A stretch of DNA of 64,000 nucleotides from an uncultured Shimia sp. (GTDB lineage: Bacteria; Pseudomonadota; Alphaproteobacteria; Rhodobacterales; Rhodobacteraceae): the NCBI RefSeq assembly GCF_947493595.1, contig NZ_CANLRL010000008.1:1-64000 (forward strand), read 5' to 3'. A program made the position numbers and the translations under genes. Under the pieces are notes generated by a model. That model had not been told where the DNA came from. It ran no database searches and was given only the letters and a program-made list of their open reading frames with translations. Positions 33,800-41,424 of this stretch are shown in pieces (positions within the stretch are counted from its first letter, which is position 1; each line of letters starts with the position of its first letter).

Positions 33800-34776
33800 T
33801 GGAAATTGTTTGCCCGGCGGGCACGCCTGCTGCTTTGCGGGCTGCGGTGAAAGCCGGAGCGCACACGATCTACTGCGGCTTTGCGGATGAAACCAATGCG
33901 CGCAACTTTCCGGGGCTGAACTTTGACCGAACCGAAATGCGCGAGAGCGTTGCCTTTGCCCATCATCATGGCTCAAAAGTTCTGGTGGCCATCAATACCT
34001 TCCCCCGCGCGGGCGACGAAGCCATCTGGCACCGCGCTGTGGCAGACGCGGAATCCTGTGGCGCGGATGCGGTCATCCTGGCCGACGCAGGGCTGCTTGA
34101 TTACGCTGCGCGCCACCATCCCAATCTGCGCCGCCACCTGTCTGTGCAGGCTGCCGCGGCCAATGCTGACATGGTCAACTATTACGCGGACACCTTTGGC
34201 GTGAAGCGCGTGGTCCTGCCACGTGTGTTGTCGGTGCCGGAAATTGCCGCCATCAACGCGGAAACCGAAGTGGAAACCGAGGTCTTTGTGTTTGGAGGTC
34301 TTTGTGTGATGGCCGAGGGCCGCTGTTCGCTCTCCTCATACGCCACCGGGCGCTCGCCAAATATGAACGGCGTCTGTTCCCCGGCCAGCCACGTAGAATA
34401 CCACGATCACAATGGGGTCCTGGATGCGCAACTGGGCGGTTACACCATCCACCGCGCGCAAAAAGGCGATGCGGCCCCGTATCCAACGCTCTGCAAAGGC
34501 TGTTTCACCGCAGGCGAGAAGACAGACTATCTGTTTGAAGATCCGGTTAGTCTCAACGCTGAACAGCTGATCCCGCAGTTGCAAAAAGCAGGCGTGACGG
34601 CCCTTAAGATCGAAGGCCGCCAGCGGTCACGCTCTTATGTGACCCAAGTGGTGCGCAACTTCCGCGAGGCTGTGGACGCCTTGGAGGAGGGCCGCCCCCT
34701 GCCGCAAGGCATGCTGGCGCGTCTGTCCGAAGGTCAGGCCATGACCACCGGCGCTTACAAAAAGACCTGGAGATAA
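33793..34776 (+). CDS. ubiU: UbiU, Fe-S protein of O2-independent ubiquinone hydroxylation
   Basis: 327 residues from the ATG at 33793, with GGAGG 7 nt upstream and a 7-bp overlap with ubiT. U32 family: EIVCPAGTPAALRAAVKAGAHTIYCGFADETNARNF and KVLVAINTFPRAGD. The cluster-binding cysteines are present (FGGLCVMAEGRC, NGVCSP, TLCKGCF). With UbiV it forms the heterodimer that hydroxylates the ring without O2. The ubiTUV order is the usual one. Confidence 0.93.
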   Translation: MVMEIVCPAGTPAALRAAVKAGAHTIYCGFADETNARNFPGLNFDRTEMRESVAFAHHHGSKVLVAINTFPRAGDEAIWHRAVADAESCGADAVILADAGLLDYAARHHPNLRRHLSVQAAAANADMVNYYADTFGVKRVVLPRVLSVPEIAAINAETEVETEVFVFGGLCVMAEGRCSLSSYATGRSPNMNGVCSPASHVEYHDHNGVLDAQLGGYTIHRAQKGDAAPYPTLCKGCFTAGEKTDYLFEDPVSLNAEQLIPQLQKAGVTALKIEGRQRSRSYVTQVVRNFREAVDALEEGRPLPQGMLARLSEGQAMTTGAYKKTWR

Positions 34777-34779
34777 CCC

Positions 34780-35691
34780 ATGCAGCTTACCGTGGCCCCC
34801 ATTCCGTTTTTCTGGTCCAAAGACACTTGGTCTACGTTTTATGAAGAGATCGCTGAGACGTCTGTTGACCGTGTGGTGCTGGGAGAATTGGTCTGTTCAA
34901 AACGCCTGCCGTTCTTCCAAGGCCAAATTCCCGGCGCGATAGAGCGCTTGATTGCAGCAGGCAAAGACGTCGCCCTCACGAGCCTTGCGCTGATCACGCT
35001 CAAACGTGAGCGCAAGTTGACCGCTGATCTGGTTGAGATGGGGCTAGAGGTGGAGGTCAATGACCTCTCGGTTTTGGCCTACCTGCCCAAAGGCACCAAC
35101 TTCTCCGTTGGGCCACTGGTAAATGTCTACAATGAAGGCACTTTGCGTTGGCTGACCTCCCTTGGGGCAACGCGTATCTGCCTGCCGCCAGAGCTGCCAC
35201 TGGCTTCAGTAGAGATTCTTGCCAAAGAGGCCGAAGCGCTGGGTGTGACCATTGAGGTTTGGGGCCATGGCCGCCTGCCGTTGGCCATCTCTGGTCGCTG
35301 CTATCACGCGCGGCTGCACGGCCGCACCAAGGACAACTGTCAGTTTGCGTGCGAGGATGACCCAGACGGGTTGGATGTCGCCACGCTTGATGGGCAGCCC
35401 TTTTTGACAATGAACGGCGTGCAAACCTTGTCCGACAGCTACGCCACCACGGTGCATCAGATCGATCAATTGCGTGCTGCTGGCGTGACGGCCCTGCGCC
35501 TGTCGCCACAATCACAAGGCTTTGCCGACCTCTGTCACCAGTACCGCGCCTTGGTGGAGGGCCAATGCAACGGCGAGGCTGTGCTTAATGCCATCTCCGG
35601 GCAAACCCCTGAGATCCGCTTCTCCGACGGCTTTTTGACCGGAGACCGGGGTGTGGCCATGTCCACGCCTGCAATTGCTGCGAGGACGTGA
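34780..35691 (+). CDS. ubiV: UbiV, partner of UbiU
   Basis: 303 residues, 3 bp after ubiU. U32 family with PIPFFWSKDTWSTFYEEIAETSVDRVVLGELVCSKRLPF at the N-terminus and the Fe-S cysteines in LVCSKR, GRCYHARLHG, and DNCQFACEDD. It also has GLEVEVNDLSVLAYL. It forms the UbiU-UbiV complex. It overlaps the nnrS start by 4 bp (GTGA), so all four genes 33260-36881 form one unit. Confidence 0.93.
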   Translation: MQLTVAPIPFFWSKDTWSTFYEEIAETSVDRVVLGELVCSKRLPFFQGQIPGAIERLIAAGKDVALTSLALITLKRERKLTADLVEMGLEVEVNDLSVLAYLPKGTNFSVGPLVNVYNEGTLRWLTSLGATRICLPPELPLASVEILAKEAEALGVTIEVWGHGRLPLAISGRCYHARLHGRTKDNCQFACEDDPDGLDVATLDGQPFLTMNGVQTLSDSYATTVHQIDQLRAAGVTALRLSPQSQGFADLCHQYRALVEGQCNGEAVLNAISGQTPEIRFSDGFLTGDRGVAMSTPAIAART

Positions 35692-36881
35692 GACACAGCG
35701 CTTTCTGGCAGGCCCCTTACCGGCCACTGTTCACAGCCGCCGGTGTTTGGGCTGTGCTGTGCATTGCCTGGTGGCCGCTGGGCCCGTCGTTCGGAGTGCC
35801 TGCGCCTGCAATGTCACCGCCGGTGCTCTGGCATATTCACGAGCTGTTTTTTGGCTTTGCCACCGCAGCCGTTGGTGGCTACCTGCTGACGGCCATGCCC
35901 AATTGGATTGGCAAGCCCCCAGAGCGAGGCTTGGTACTCAAGGGCTTGTTGTGCGCGTGGATTGCCGCGCGCCTTGTCATGGCGACCTTTGATATCATGC
36001 CGCTGGCTGTCTTACTGCCGGTCAATGCCGCCTACTTGGTGGTTTTGGCAGGTCTCATGGCGATCCGCCTGAAACGCGCCAAAGCGTACCCAAAGCTTGG
36101 TTTTGCCGCCGCTTTGCTTTTGTTGGCGACGTTGGATGCGACCTTCCTCATCTTGGCAAAATCCGGCGACATTGCAGCTTGTATCGCGCTCACACAGCTC
36201 TTGCTTCTGGGCTTCGCACTCTTGCTGACATTTGTTGGTGCCCGGATGATCCCCGCGTTCACACAAAGCTGGCAGCAGATCACAGGTTGCTATGACCTTG
36301 CGGTACACCACCGGCTTCGCGCGCGGGTGTGTGCACTGCTCGCCCTGTTGGTGGCTGTGGTTGCCACGGTGCTGAGCCTGCCTTGGCTGGGCCCGCTTGC
36401 GCTCTTGATTGCGTCCTTCTGCGCGCTCCTCACCGCCACGGGCTGGCGCAGCTTTTCAACGCGGCACAATCCGCTGCTCGCAGGGCTTCATGTCGCTTAC
36501 CTCTGGTTGCCGCTTGGACTCGCCGCCCTCGCACTCACAGACCTCTTCCCCGCCACCTATCCGGCAGGGGCCGCCAAACACGCGCTCACCATAGGGGCCA
36601 TTTCCGGCCTGATCCTTGCTGTTGCAGGCCGCGCAGGATCACACACGCCGTCTGGCCAGCTCAAAGCCCCCAAACCGCTCATCCTCGCCATGATCTGCCT
36701 CTGGCTTGCCACCACCCTGCGCCTGATCGCGCCTATGTCACCTTCCGAAACCACACTCCTCAATGGGGCAGCCCTGCTCTGGATCACCGCTTGGAGCGCC
36801 TTCCTGATCACCCTGCGACCCAGCCTCATCGGCGCGCCGGTCCGTCCGGTGCTCAGCGGCAAAAAAGCCCGCAAAACTTAG
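35688..36881 (+). CDS. nnrS: NnrS-family heme/copper membrane protein
   Basis: 397 residues, GTG start overlapping ubiV. About twelve membrane helices; typical NnrS segments PVLWHIHELFFGFATAAVGGYLLTAMPNWIGKPP, GARMIPAFTQSWQQ and HALTIGAISGLILAVAGRAGSHT. NnrS proteins are linked to nitric oxide stress and denitrification regulons under FNR/NnrR control. Sharing an operon with ubiTUV behind an FNR-like box fits low-oxygen growth. Confidence 0.9.
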   Translation: MRHSAFWQAPYRPLFTAAGVWAVLCIAWWPLGPSFGVPAPAMSPPVLWHIHELFFGFATAAVGGYLLTAMPNWIGKPPERGLVLKGLLCAWIAARLVMATFDIMPLAVLLPVNAAYLVVLAGLMAIRLKRAKAYPKLGFAAALLLLATLDATFLILAKSGDIAACIALTQLLLLGFALLLTFVGARMIPAFTQSWQQITGCYDLAVHHRLRARVCALLALLVAVVATVLSLPWLGPLALLIASFCALLTATGWRSFSTRHNPLLAGLHVAYLWLPLGLAALALTDLFPATYPAGAAKHALTIGAISGLILAVAGRAGSHTPSGQLKAPKPLILAMICLWLATTLRLIAPMSPSETTLLNGAALLWITAWSAFLITLRPSLIGAPVRPVLSGKKARKT

Positions 36882-38023
36882 CGCTCACTTGGGTCCGCGT
36901 GTGAAAGCGTCTTGTACGGGCCCCAATCCTCAATCTCGGGATAAAACTGCCGCCGCCAAGCCCGCACGCGCGGATTGAACATGCGTCGCCACAACGGGGG
37001 CACCATCGCCAGCGCCGTCATTGGCGGATAGCCGGTGGGCAACATCGGCACTTCGCTTTCATCATAGACTTGCAACAGAGGGAACCGCCGCATCGGGTTT
37101 ACATGGTGATCGGCATGGCGCTGCAAATTGATCAGCAACGCCCCGGACACTTGATGGGCCGAGTCCCAGCTGTGATGTGGCTTCACTGGTTCATATTTGC
37201 CCTCGCCGAGGTATTTTCTTGTCAGCCCATAGTGCTCTACATAGTTGGTCAGCTCCAACTGCCACACGGCAACCAACGCCTGAAACGCAAACAGCCCCAC
37301 GCCAATCCAGCCACCAATGCCAAAGGCCAGTGCCAGGAATCCCGCCTGCAAGCCGAGGTATTTCCAGATCGGGTTGGACAAATGTGTGGAGGGCAATCCT
37401 TTGCGGGCCAGCATCGCCTTTTCCGCCCGCCAGGCTGAGCCAAATCCGGTGAAAAGCACCCGCGCAAATGCCCGGTGAAACCCTTCATTGTAGCGCGCAG
37501 TAACCGTATCGCGGCCCGTGCCCACATAGGGGTGGTGCACCAACAGATGTTCGGTACGAAAATGCCCGTAGAGCACCAAAGCCATCAGAAGATCACCCAG
37601 ATTGCGCTCCAGCTTGTTGGGTTTGTGAAACAGCTCATGCGCATAGACAATCCCCACGGTGCCGGTGGTCACGCCAATGCCAAACATAATTGCCAAGGCC
37701 TCCCAAGCGCCATAGTCCGCGACCCGTGTCACGTAATACAGCGCGCCAAATACCAGGCAGAACTGGATCGGAAACCAGATGATCGTCAGCAGGCGAAACC
37801 AGAAGAGTTCGCTCACCGGCGTGTCCGGGTCCGGATTGCGCAAATCCTGTCCCAGCACCACGTCCAGCAACGGCATCAAAACCCAGCCATAAGCCGGGAT
37901 CAGCAAAACCGTCCAACCGCCTTTGACCACGGCCAAGATCACCAGCGGTACAAAGGTGACTGTCAGCCAATACGGCCAGGCGCGCAGCCGCGCCTTGTCC
38001 GGTGTTGTTGTCATCTCAGTCAT
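36878..38023 (-). CDS. alkB: AlkB-like integral-membrane diiron hydroxylase
   Basis: 381 residues from the ATG at 38023 (AAAGGAC upstream), overlapping the P450 stop. Three to six membrane helices and the three His boxes of alkane 1-monooxygenases: HELFHKPNKLE, EHLLVHHPYVGTGRD, NLQRHADHHVNPMRRFPLL. The NYVEHYGLTR box is also present. It should hydroxylate the end of an alkyl or fatty chain using O2 and rubredoxin or ferredoxin. A xylene-monooxygenase-type substrate cannot be excluded. It is convergent with nnrS by 4 bp. Confidence 0.9.
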   Translation of the reverse strand: MTEMTTTPDKARLRAWPYWLTVTFVPLVILAVVKGGWTVLLIPAYGWVLMPLLDVVLGQDLRNPDPDTPVSELFWFRLLTIIWFPIQFCLVFGALYYVTRVADYGAWEALAIMFGIGVTTGTVGIVYAHELFHKPNKLERNLGDLLMALVLYGHFRTEHLLVHHPYVGTGRDTVTARYNEGFHRAFARVLFTGFGSAWRAEKAMLARKGLPSTHLSNPIWKYLGLQAGFLALAFGIGGWIGVGLFAFQALVAVWQLELTNYVEHYGLTRKYLGEGKYEPVKPHHSWDSAHQVSGALLINLQRHADHHVNPMRRFPLLQVYDESEVPMLPTGYPPMTALAMVPPLWRRMFNPRVRAWRRQFYPEIEDWGPYKTLSHADPSER

Positions 38024-39431
38024 GTGTCTTGTCCTTTGCCGCACCGCGTGGTGTGAGTTTGAGCCATATTCCGTCTTTGGACCGCACGGTTAGATGTGCC
38101 ACCGGAACAGCTGGCTTTTCTGTCACAACCTCAAAGTGATACGCTCGTACCAACATGGCCAGTAAGAGCGGCCCTTCTGCCATGGCAAAGGCTGACCCCG
38201 GGCAGACCCGCTGTCCGGCGGAAAACGGAATATAGGCCTTGCGCAGACAGTCTTTGCCGTTTGGGGTTTCAAACCGGTCCGGATCAAACTCATCCGGCCG
38301 CTCCCAGAGCCGTTCGTGCCGGTGCAAGTGCCATGGGCTCAGAATAACCTGCGAGCCGCGCTTCACATCACGCTTGCGGAAATGCTCGGGACAGGCTGCC
38401 TCCCGCACATACATCGGCACCGGCGGGTATAACCGCATGGCTTCTCGAAACACCGCCCGCGCTGCCCGCAGTTTTGACAGGGCTGAGAAATAGATCTTCT
38501 CTGGCGCAATCGCCTCCTGTGCCTCGGCCGCAACCTTGTCCTGCCACTCGGGGTAAAGCGCAAGCAAATAGAGCGACCAGGACAGGGCCGCAGCCGAGGT
38601 CTCATGCCCCGCCAGAAAGAAGATTGCGACCTGATCGATCATTTCGTCGGTCTCAAAGGTCAAACCCGTCTCCGGGTCTGGCGTGGTCATGATTTTGGTG
38701 GCCAAATCCTCCGGCGCGGTCCCTGCCGCGATTTGCGCGGCCCGCGCTTCGGTCAATTGCCCAATCAGGTCGCGAATGGTGCGCGCGGTCTCTTTTGTTT
38801 TACGGGAATGAAAACGTGGCAACCACTTGGGCATGGGCAACACGGCGGCCACATTGGCCAACGGTTGGGCCGCTTGATGGGTTTTGAAGGTTTCAAAGGC
38901 CGCCGCAGCGATCTCATGTTCAATGGGCACGGAAAACAAGGTGCGAAAAATCACATCCATGGCCACATGGCTACAATGGCCCTCCATCTCAACCGGCGTG
39001 CCATCTGCCAGTGGTCGCAGCCGGTCTACCACCGCCACGCCACTGTCCCACATCGCCGGAAACACGCTGCGCAGCCGCCCGCCTTCAAAGGCAGGATCAA
39101 TGATCCGCCGCTGACGCGCCCAAAGCGCGCCGTTTGAGATAAAGATCGACTCCCCCAAAAGCGGCTTAAGACCCACTCGCATGCGCTCTGATTTTGGAAA
39201 ATCCATGGGACGCTGTTTGAGCACCAGATCCACCAACTCAGGATCGTTGCACAGGTAAGACCGGAAGAACGGGGTGCGCATTTCCGCCATCCACGCGCGA
39301 TACAAATGCACGGGCTGGGCTGACAGAATATCCCGCCGAAACAGCTTCAGATAGCACCAGAGCGACACCTTTCCTGTGCGAGGCTTTGGTTTGGGAGGGG
39401 ACGGCGGGGCCGTATGTGGCGTGTCAAACAC
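38016..39431 (-). CDS. Cytochrome P450
   Basis: 471 residues, GTG start at 39431 with a GGGAAA site. P450 landmarks: I-helix FFLAGHETSAAALSW, K-helix REAMRLYPP (ExxR), PERF-like DEFDPDRFETPNG, and the heme loop FSAGQRVCPGSAFAMAE with the axial Cys. It resembles CYP4/CYP102-like long-chain hydroxylases more than soluble CYP153 forms. It is in an operon with the AlkB-like gene, overlapping by 8 bp; both act on hydrophobic chains (inference). No ferredoxin or reductase gene is adjacent. Confidence 0.92.
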   Translation of the reverse strand: MFDTPHTAPPSPPKPKPRTGKVSLWCYLKLFRRDILSAQPVHLYRAWMAEMRTPFFRSYLCNDPELVDLVLKQRPMDFPKSERMRVGLKPLLGESIFISNGALWARQRRIIDPAFEGGRLRSVFPAMWDSGVAVVDRLRPLADGTPVEMEGHCSHVAMDVIFRTLFSVPIEHEIAAAAFETFKTHQAAQPLANVAAVLPMPKWLPRFHSRKTKETARTIRDLIGQLTEARAAQIAAGTAPEDLATKIMTTPDPETGLTFETDEMIDQVAIFFLAGHETSAAALSWSLYLLALYPEWQDKVAAEAQEAIAPEKIYFSALSKLRAARAVFREAMRLYPPVPMYVREAACPEHFRKRDVKRGSQVILSPWHLHRHERLWERPDEFDPDRFETPNGKDCLRKAYIPFSAGQRVCPGSAFAMAEGPLLLAMLVRAYHFEVVTEKPAVPVAHLTVRSKDGIWLKLTPRGAAKDKTHD

Positions 39432-39505
39432 TGAAATTTCCCATCATTTTCCCGCGTATCCGACGCGCAATCTCATCAGGTGTAAGTCGGAATTTTTTGG
39501 GGTCA

Positions 39506-39519
39506 TTGATGTTTGTCAA
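39506..39519. promoter_or_regulatory. FNR/Dnr-like binding site between the P450 and Crp/Fnr genes
   Basis: TTGATGTTTGTCAA: arms TTGAT and GTCAA with a 4-nt spacer, one mismatch from a perfect FNR palindrome. It lies 74 bp upstream of the P450 start and 73 bp upstream of the Crp/Fnr start, so it may act both ways and allow autoregulation. Confidence 0.5.
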
Positions 39520-39592
39520 AAAAACCGCCGCCAATTTGTGAAACAGAAACAGCACATGTCCACGCCCCCGTGGCGCCATCAATGAGGTTCTC

Positions 39593-40306
39593 ATGCGTCC
39601 GCCGTCTTCCTCGGTACACCCGTGCAGCCAGTGCGCTTTCTATGACCAAAGCGTTTGGCACCCAGTTGGCAATGGTGCCATGTCATTTCTCACTGGTGGA
39701 TTCTCCCGTCGAGAGTTCTCCGAAGGGCAAGCGCTGTATCAACAGGGTGATGAAAATCGCGGGGTGTTTTGTGTGTCTCGCGGCCTTTTTGCCATTCGTG
39801 CCCACAGCGAAACCGGCAACACAACTTTGCTAAAACTGGCGTATCCGGGTGACGTCATTGGCTTTCGCTCTTACCTCGCAGGTGGCCTTCACAAAACAGA
39901 GGCCCGCGCGCTTCTACCTTCTCGCGTGTGTACGGTGGCCCATCGAAATGCCAACCGGCTTGTTCACACCGATGCCAAGGTGTTGACCCGCCTGACCGCA
40001 CGCTGTGTTGACGAGATTGACGCCGGACGTGACCGGATCATTGATGCTGCAACCGAAAGTAACCAGACCCGATTGACCCGCATTCTGAGCAAACTGATGC
40101 AGGCCCATGGCAGTCGTGACGGTGCCTACCTCCGGATGCAACTGCCGTTGTCTCGAACCGATTTAGCGGACCTTTTGGGCATTAAACCTGAAACGGTTTC
40201 ACGTGTGCTCAAGCGCTTGAAGCAGGAAGGCGAATTTATTGTGTCCGGGCGCGATATCCGGATGCCGATTGTGCAAACCAGTTCCCCGGCGATTAAAGGC
40301 GCGTAG
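39593..40306 (+). CDS. Crp/Fnr-family transcriptional regulator
   Basis: 237 residues from the ATG at 39593 (GAGG 6 nt upstream). cNMP-binding beta-barrel (REFSEGQALYQQGDENRGVFCVSRGLFAIRAHSETG), long dimer helix, and a Crp HTH (LPLSRTDLADLLGIKPETVSRVLKRLKQEGEF). Only two N-terminal Cys (CSQC, residues 11-14) plus Cys46 and others, so the four-Cys FNR cluster signature is not obvious. It may be an FixK/Dnr-like regulator. The HTH, with E-T-V-S-R, fits FNR-type site recognition, and FNR-like boxes are at its own promoter and upstream of ubiT. Confidence 0.88.
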   Translation: MRPPSSSVHPCSQCAFYDQSVWHPVGNGAMSFLTGGFSRREFSEGQALYQQGDENRGVFCVSRGLFAIRAHSETGNTTLLKLAYPGDVIGFRSYLAGGLHKTEARALLPSRVCTVAHRNANRLVHTDAKVLTRLTARCVDEIDAGRDRIIDAATESNQTRLTRILSKLMQAHGSRDGAYLRMQLPLSRTDLADLLGIKPETVSRVLKRLKQEGEFIVSGRDIRMPIVQTSSPAIKGA

Positions 40307-40455
40307 CCCGATTTCAGAGCTTGTAGCGCCAAATTACGGCATTTGATATGAGGTGGTTCTTGGGTCGTCGATGAAAAGAACACATGGCGTTTTGGACCTG
40401 CTACGGTTTGATGACGTTCCTTTGATAGCAACTACTGCAACAAAGGAAATGAACT

Positions 40456-41064
40456 ATGAGGCTGAGACAAAAGGATGAATTCCGCCAAGATGCGATGCGG
40501 ATTGCGCTGACCAGCTGGACGTCCGATCTCGCGGCCTGCGGGCCTATCGCAGCGGCCCGGCCAGTCAATGACAACGAACTGACATGGTCGTCTTAGCTCA
40601 TTTCAAGAAACAGTCCCGCCTGAGCCTGGGAGGCTGGCCCTACCTCTCCGTGATCCTTGCCTACAAGCACGCCGGGTGATCCGCTAGGCCGTCAGCAACA
40701 GGATGAAGCGCGATCTGGAAATCCGGACATTGAAGATGGCCGTGGCACTGCGGCAACCGCCCAAAGGATGCCTCCACCATGGGATCGCAGCAGCCAATAC
40801 TGTTCTCACGATTATCAGAAGCTCCTGCGCCAGCATGGCGTCCAGGTATCGATGAGCGGCAAAGGCAATTGTTATGGCAACGCCGCAGTTGAGACACTCT
40901 TTAAAACCATCAAGGCTGAGCTGATCTGGAGGCAATCCTGGCCAACGCGACGAGCCGCCGAGCTGGCCATCTTCGAATACATCAACGGCTTCTGCAACCC
41001 GCGGCGAAGGCATTCAGCATTGGGCTGGAAAAGCCCTGTCGCCTTCGAAAGGAAAGTCGCTTAA
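40456..41064 (+). mobile_element. IS3-family insertion sequence remnant
   Basis: An OrfA start (RLRQKDEFRQDAMRIALTSW) at 40456 runs into a stop after about 50 codons. About 40700 gives MKRDLEIRTLKMAVALRQPPKGC in one frame. From about 40780 to 41064 another frame reads the C-terminal integrase core: SQYCSHDYQKLLRQHGVQVSMSGKGNCYGNAAVETLFKTIKAELI ending RRRHSALGWKSP. The N-terminal half of OrfB is missing and frames change, so it is inactive. Terminal inverted repeats are not visible. Confidence 0.85.
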
Positions 41065-41170
41065 ACGAGCACAGGAGGCGGCACGAAAACGTGACAGGTT
41101 CGTTTTTTGAAGCGTGGAAAAACGTGTAGGAGCGACAGCCAAACTCGAAACAAAACGTCGCTTCGGTCGG

Positions 41171-41188
41171 AACTCTATCGATAGAGTT
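41171..41188. promoter_or_regulatory. 18-bp perfect palindrome
   Basis: AACTCTATCGATAGAGTT is a perfect inverted repeat centred on ATCGAT. It may be an operator or IS-related end. It lies between the IS3 remnant and the sulfatase terminus, with no promoter facing a gene, so its purpose is unclear. Confidence 0.35.
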
Positions 41189-41385
41189 AGCTTTGGATCT
41201 AGGTCAGACTTCCCCAGCGATACTGGACCTGAATGCTTCACCTAAGGCCGCCTGAGGCCCAAAAAGGCCATCCACTCCTGCTATGGTAATATCAGATTTG
41301 ATTTGAAAGCGGACAGCTAACGTTAACAGGGTGAGTTTGTGAAAATCAGTGCCCACCCGAAGGAGACGGATCGATAGAGCTTGAA

Positions 41386-41415
41386 CTCATGCTCCAGCAA
41401 GCACTGGAGCATGAG
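41386..41415 (-). terminator. Strong hairpin after the sulfatase gene
   Basis: CTCATGCTCCAG and CTGGAGCATGAG pair perfectly over 12 bp with a 6-nt loop (CAAGCA), 10 bp beyond the sulfatase stop. There is no clear U-tract on the minus strand, so it could be a terminator, an mRNA-stabilising hairpin or an unrelated repeat. Confidence 0.4.
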
Positions 41416-41424
41416 CGAAGTTCG

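Larger units (their letters stand above)
41065..41424. other. Intergenic region after the IS remnant
   Basis: No gene supported. Contains an 18-bp perfect palindrome (41171-41188) and a 12-bp hairpin (41386-41415), listed separately. The region joins the IS3 remnant to the sulfatase 3' end. Confidence 0.4.

Noticed and set aside
41014-41241. 75-codon open frame on the minus strand
   Set aside because: Overlaps the IS3 remnant; no ribosome site.
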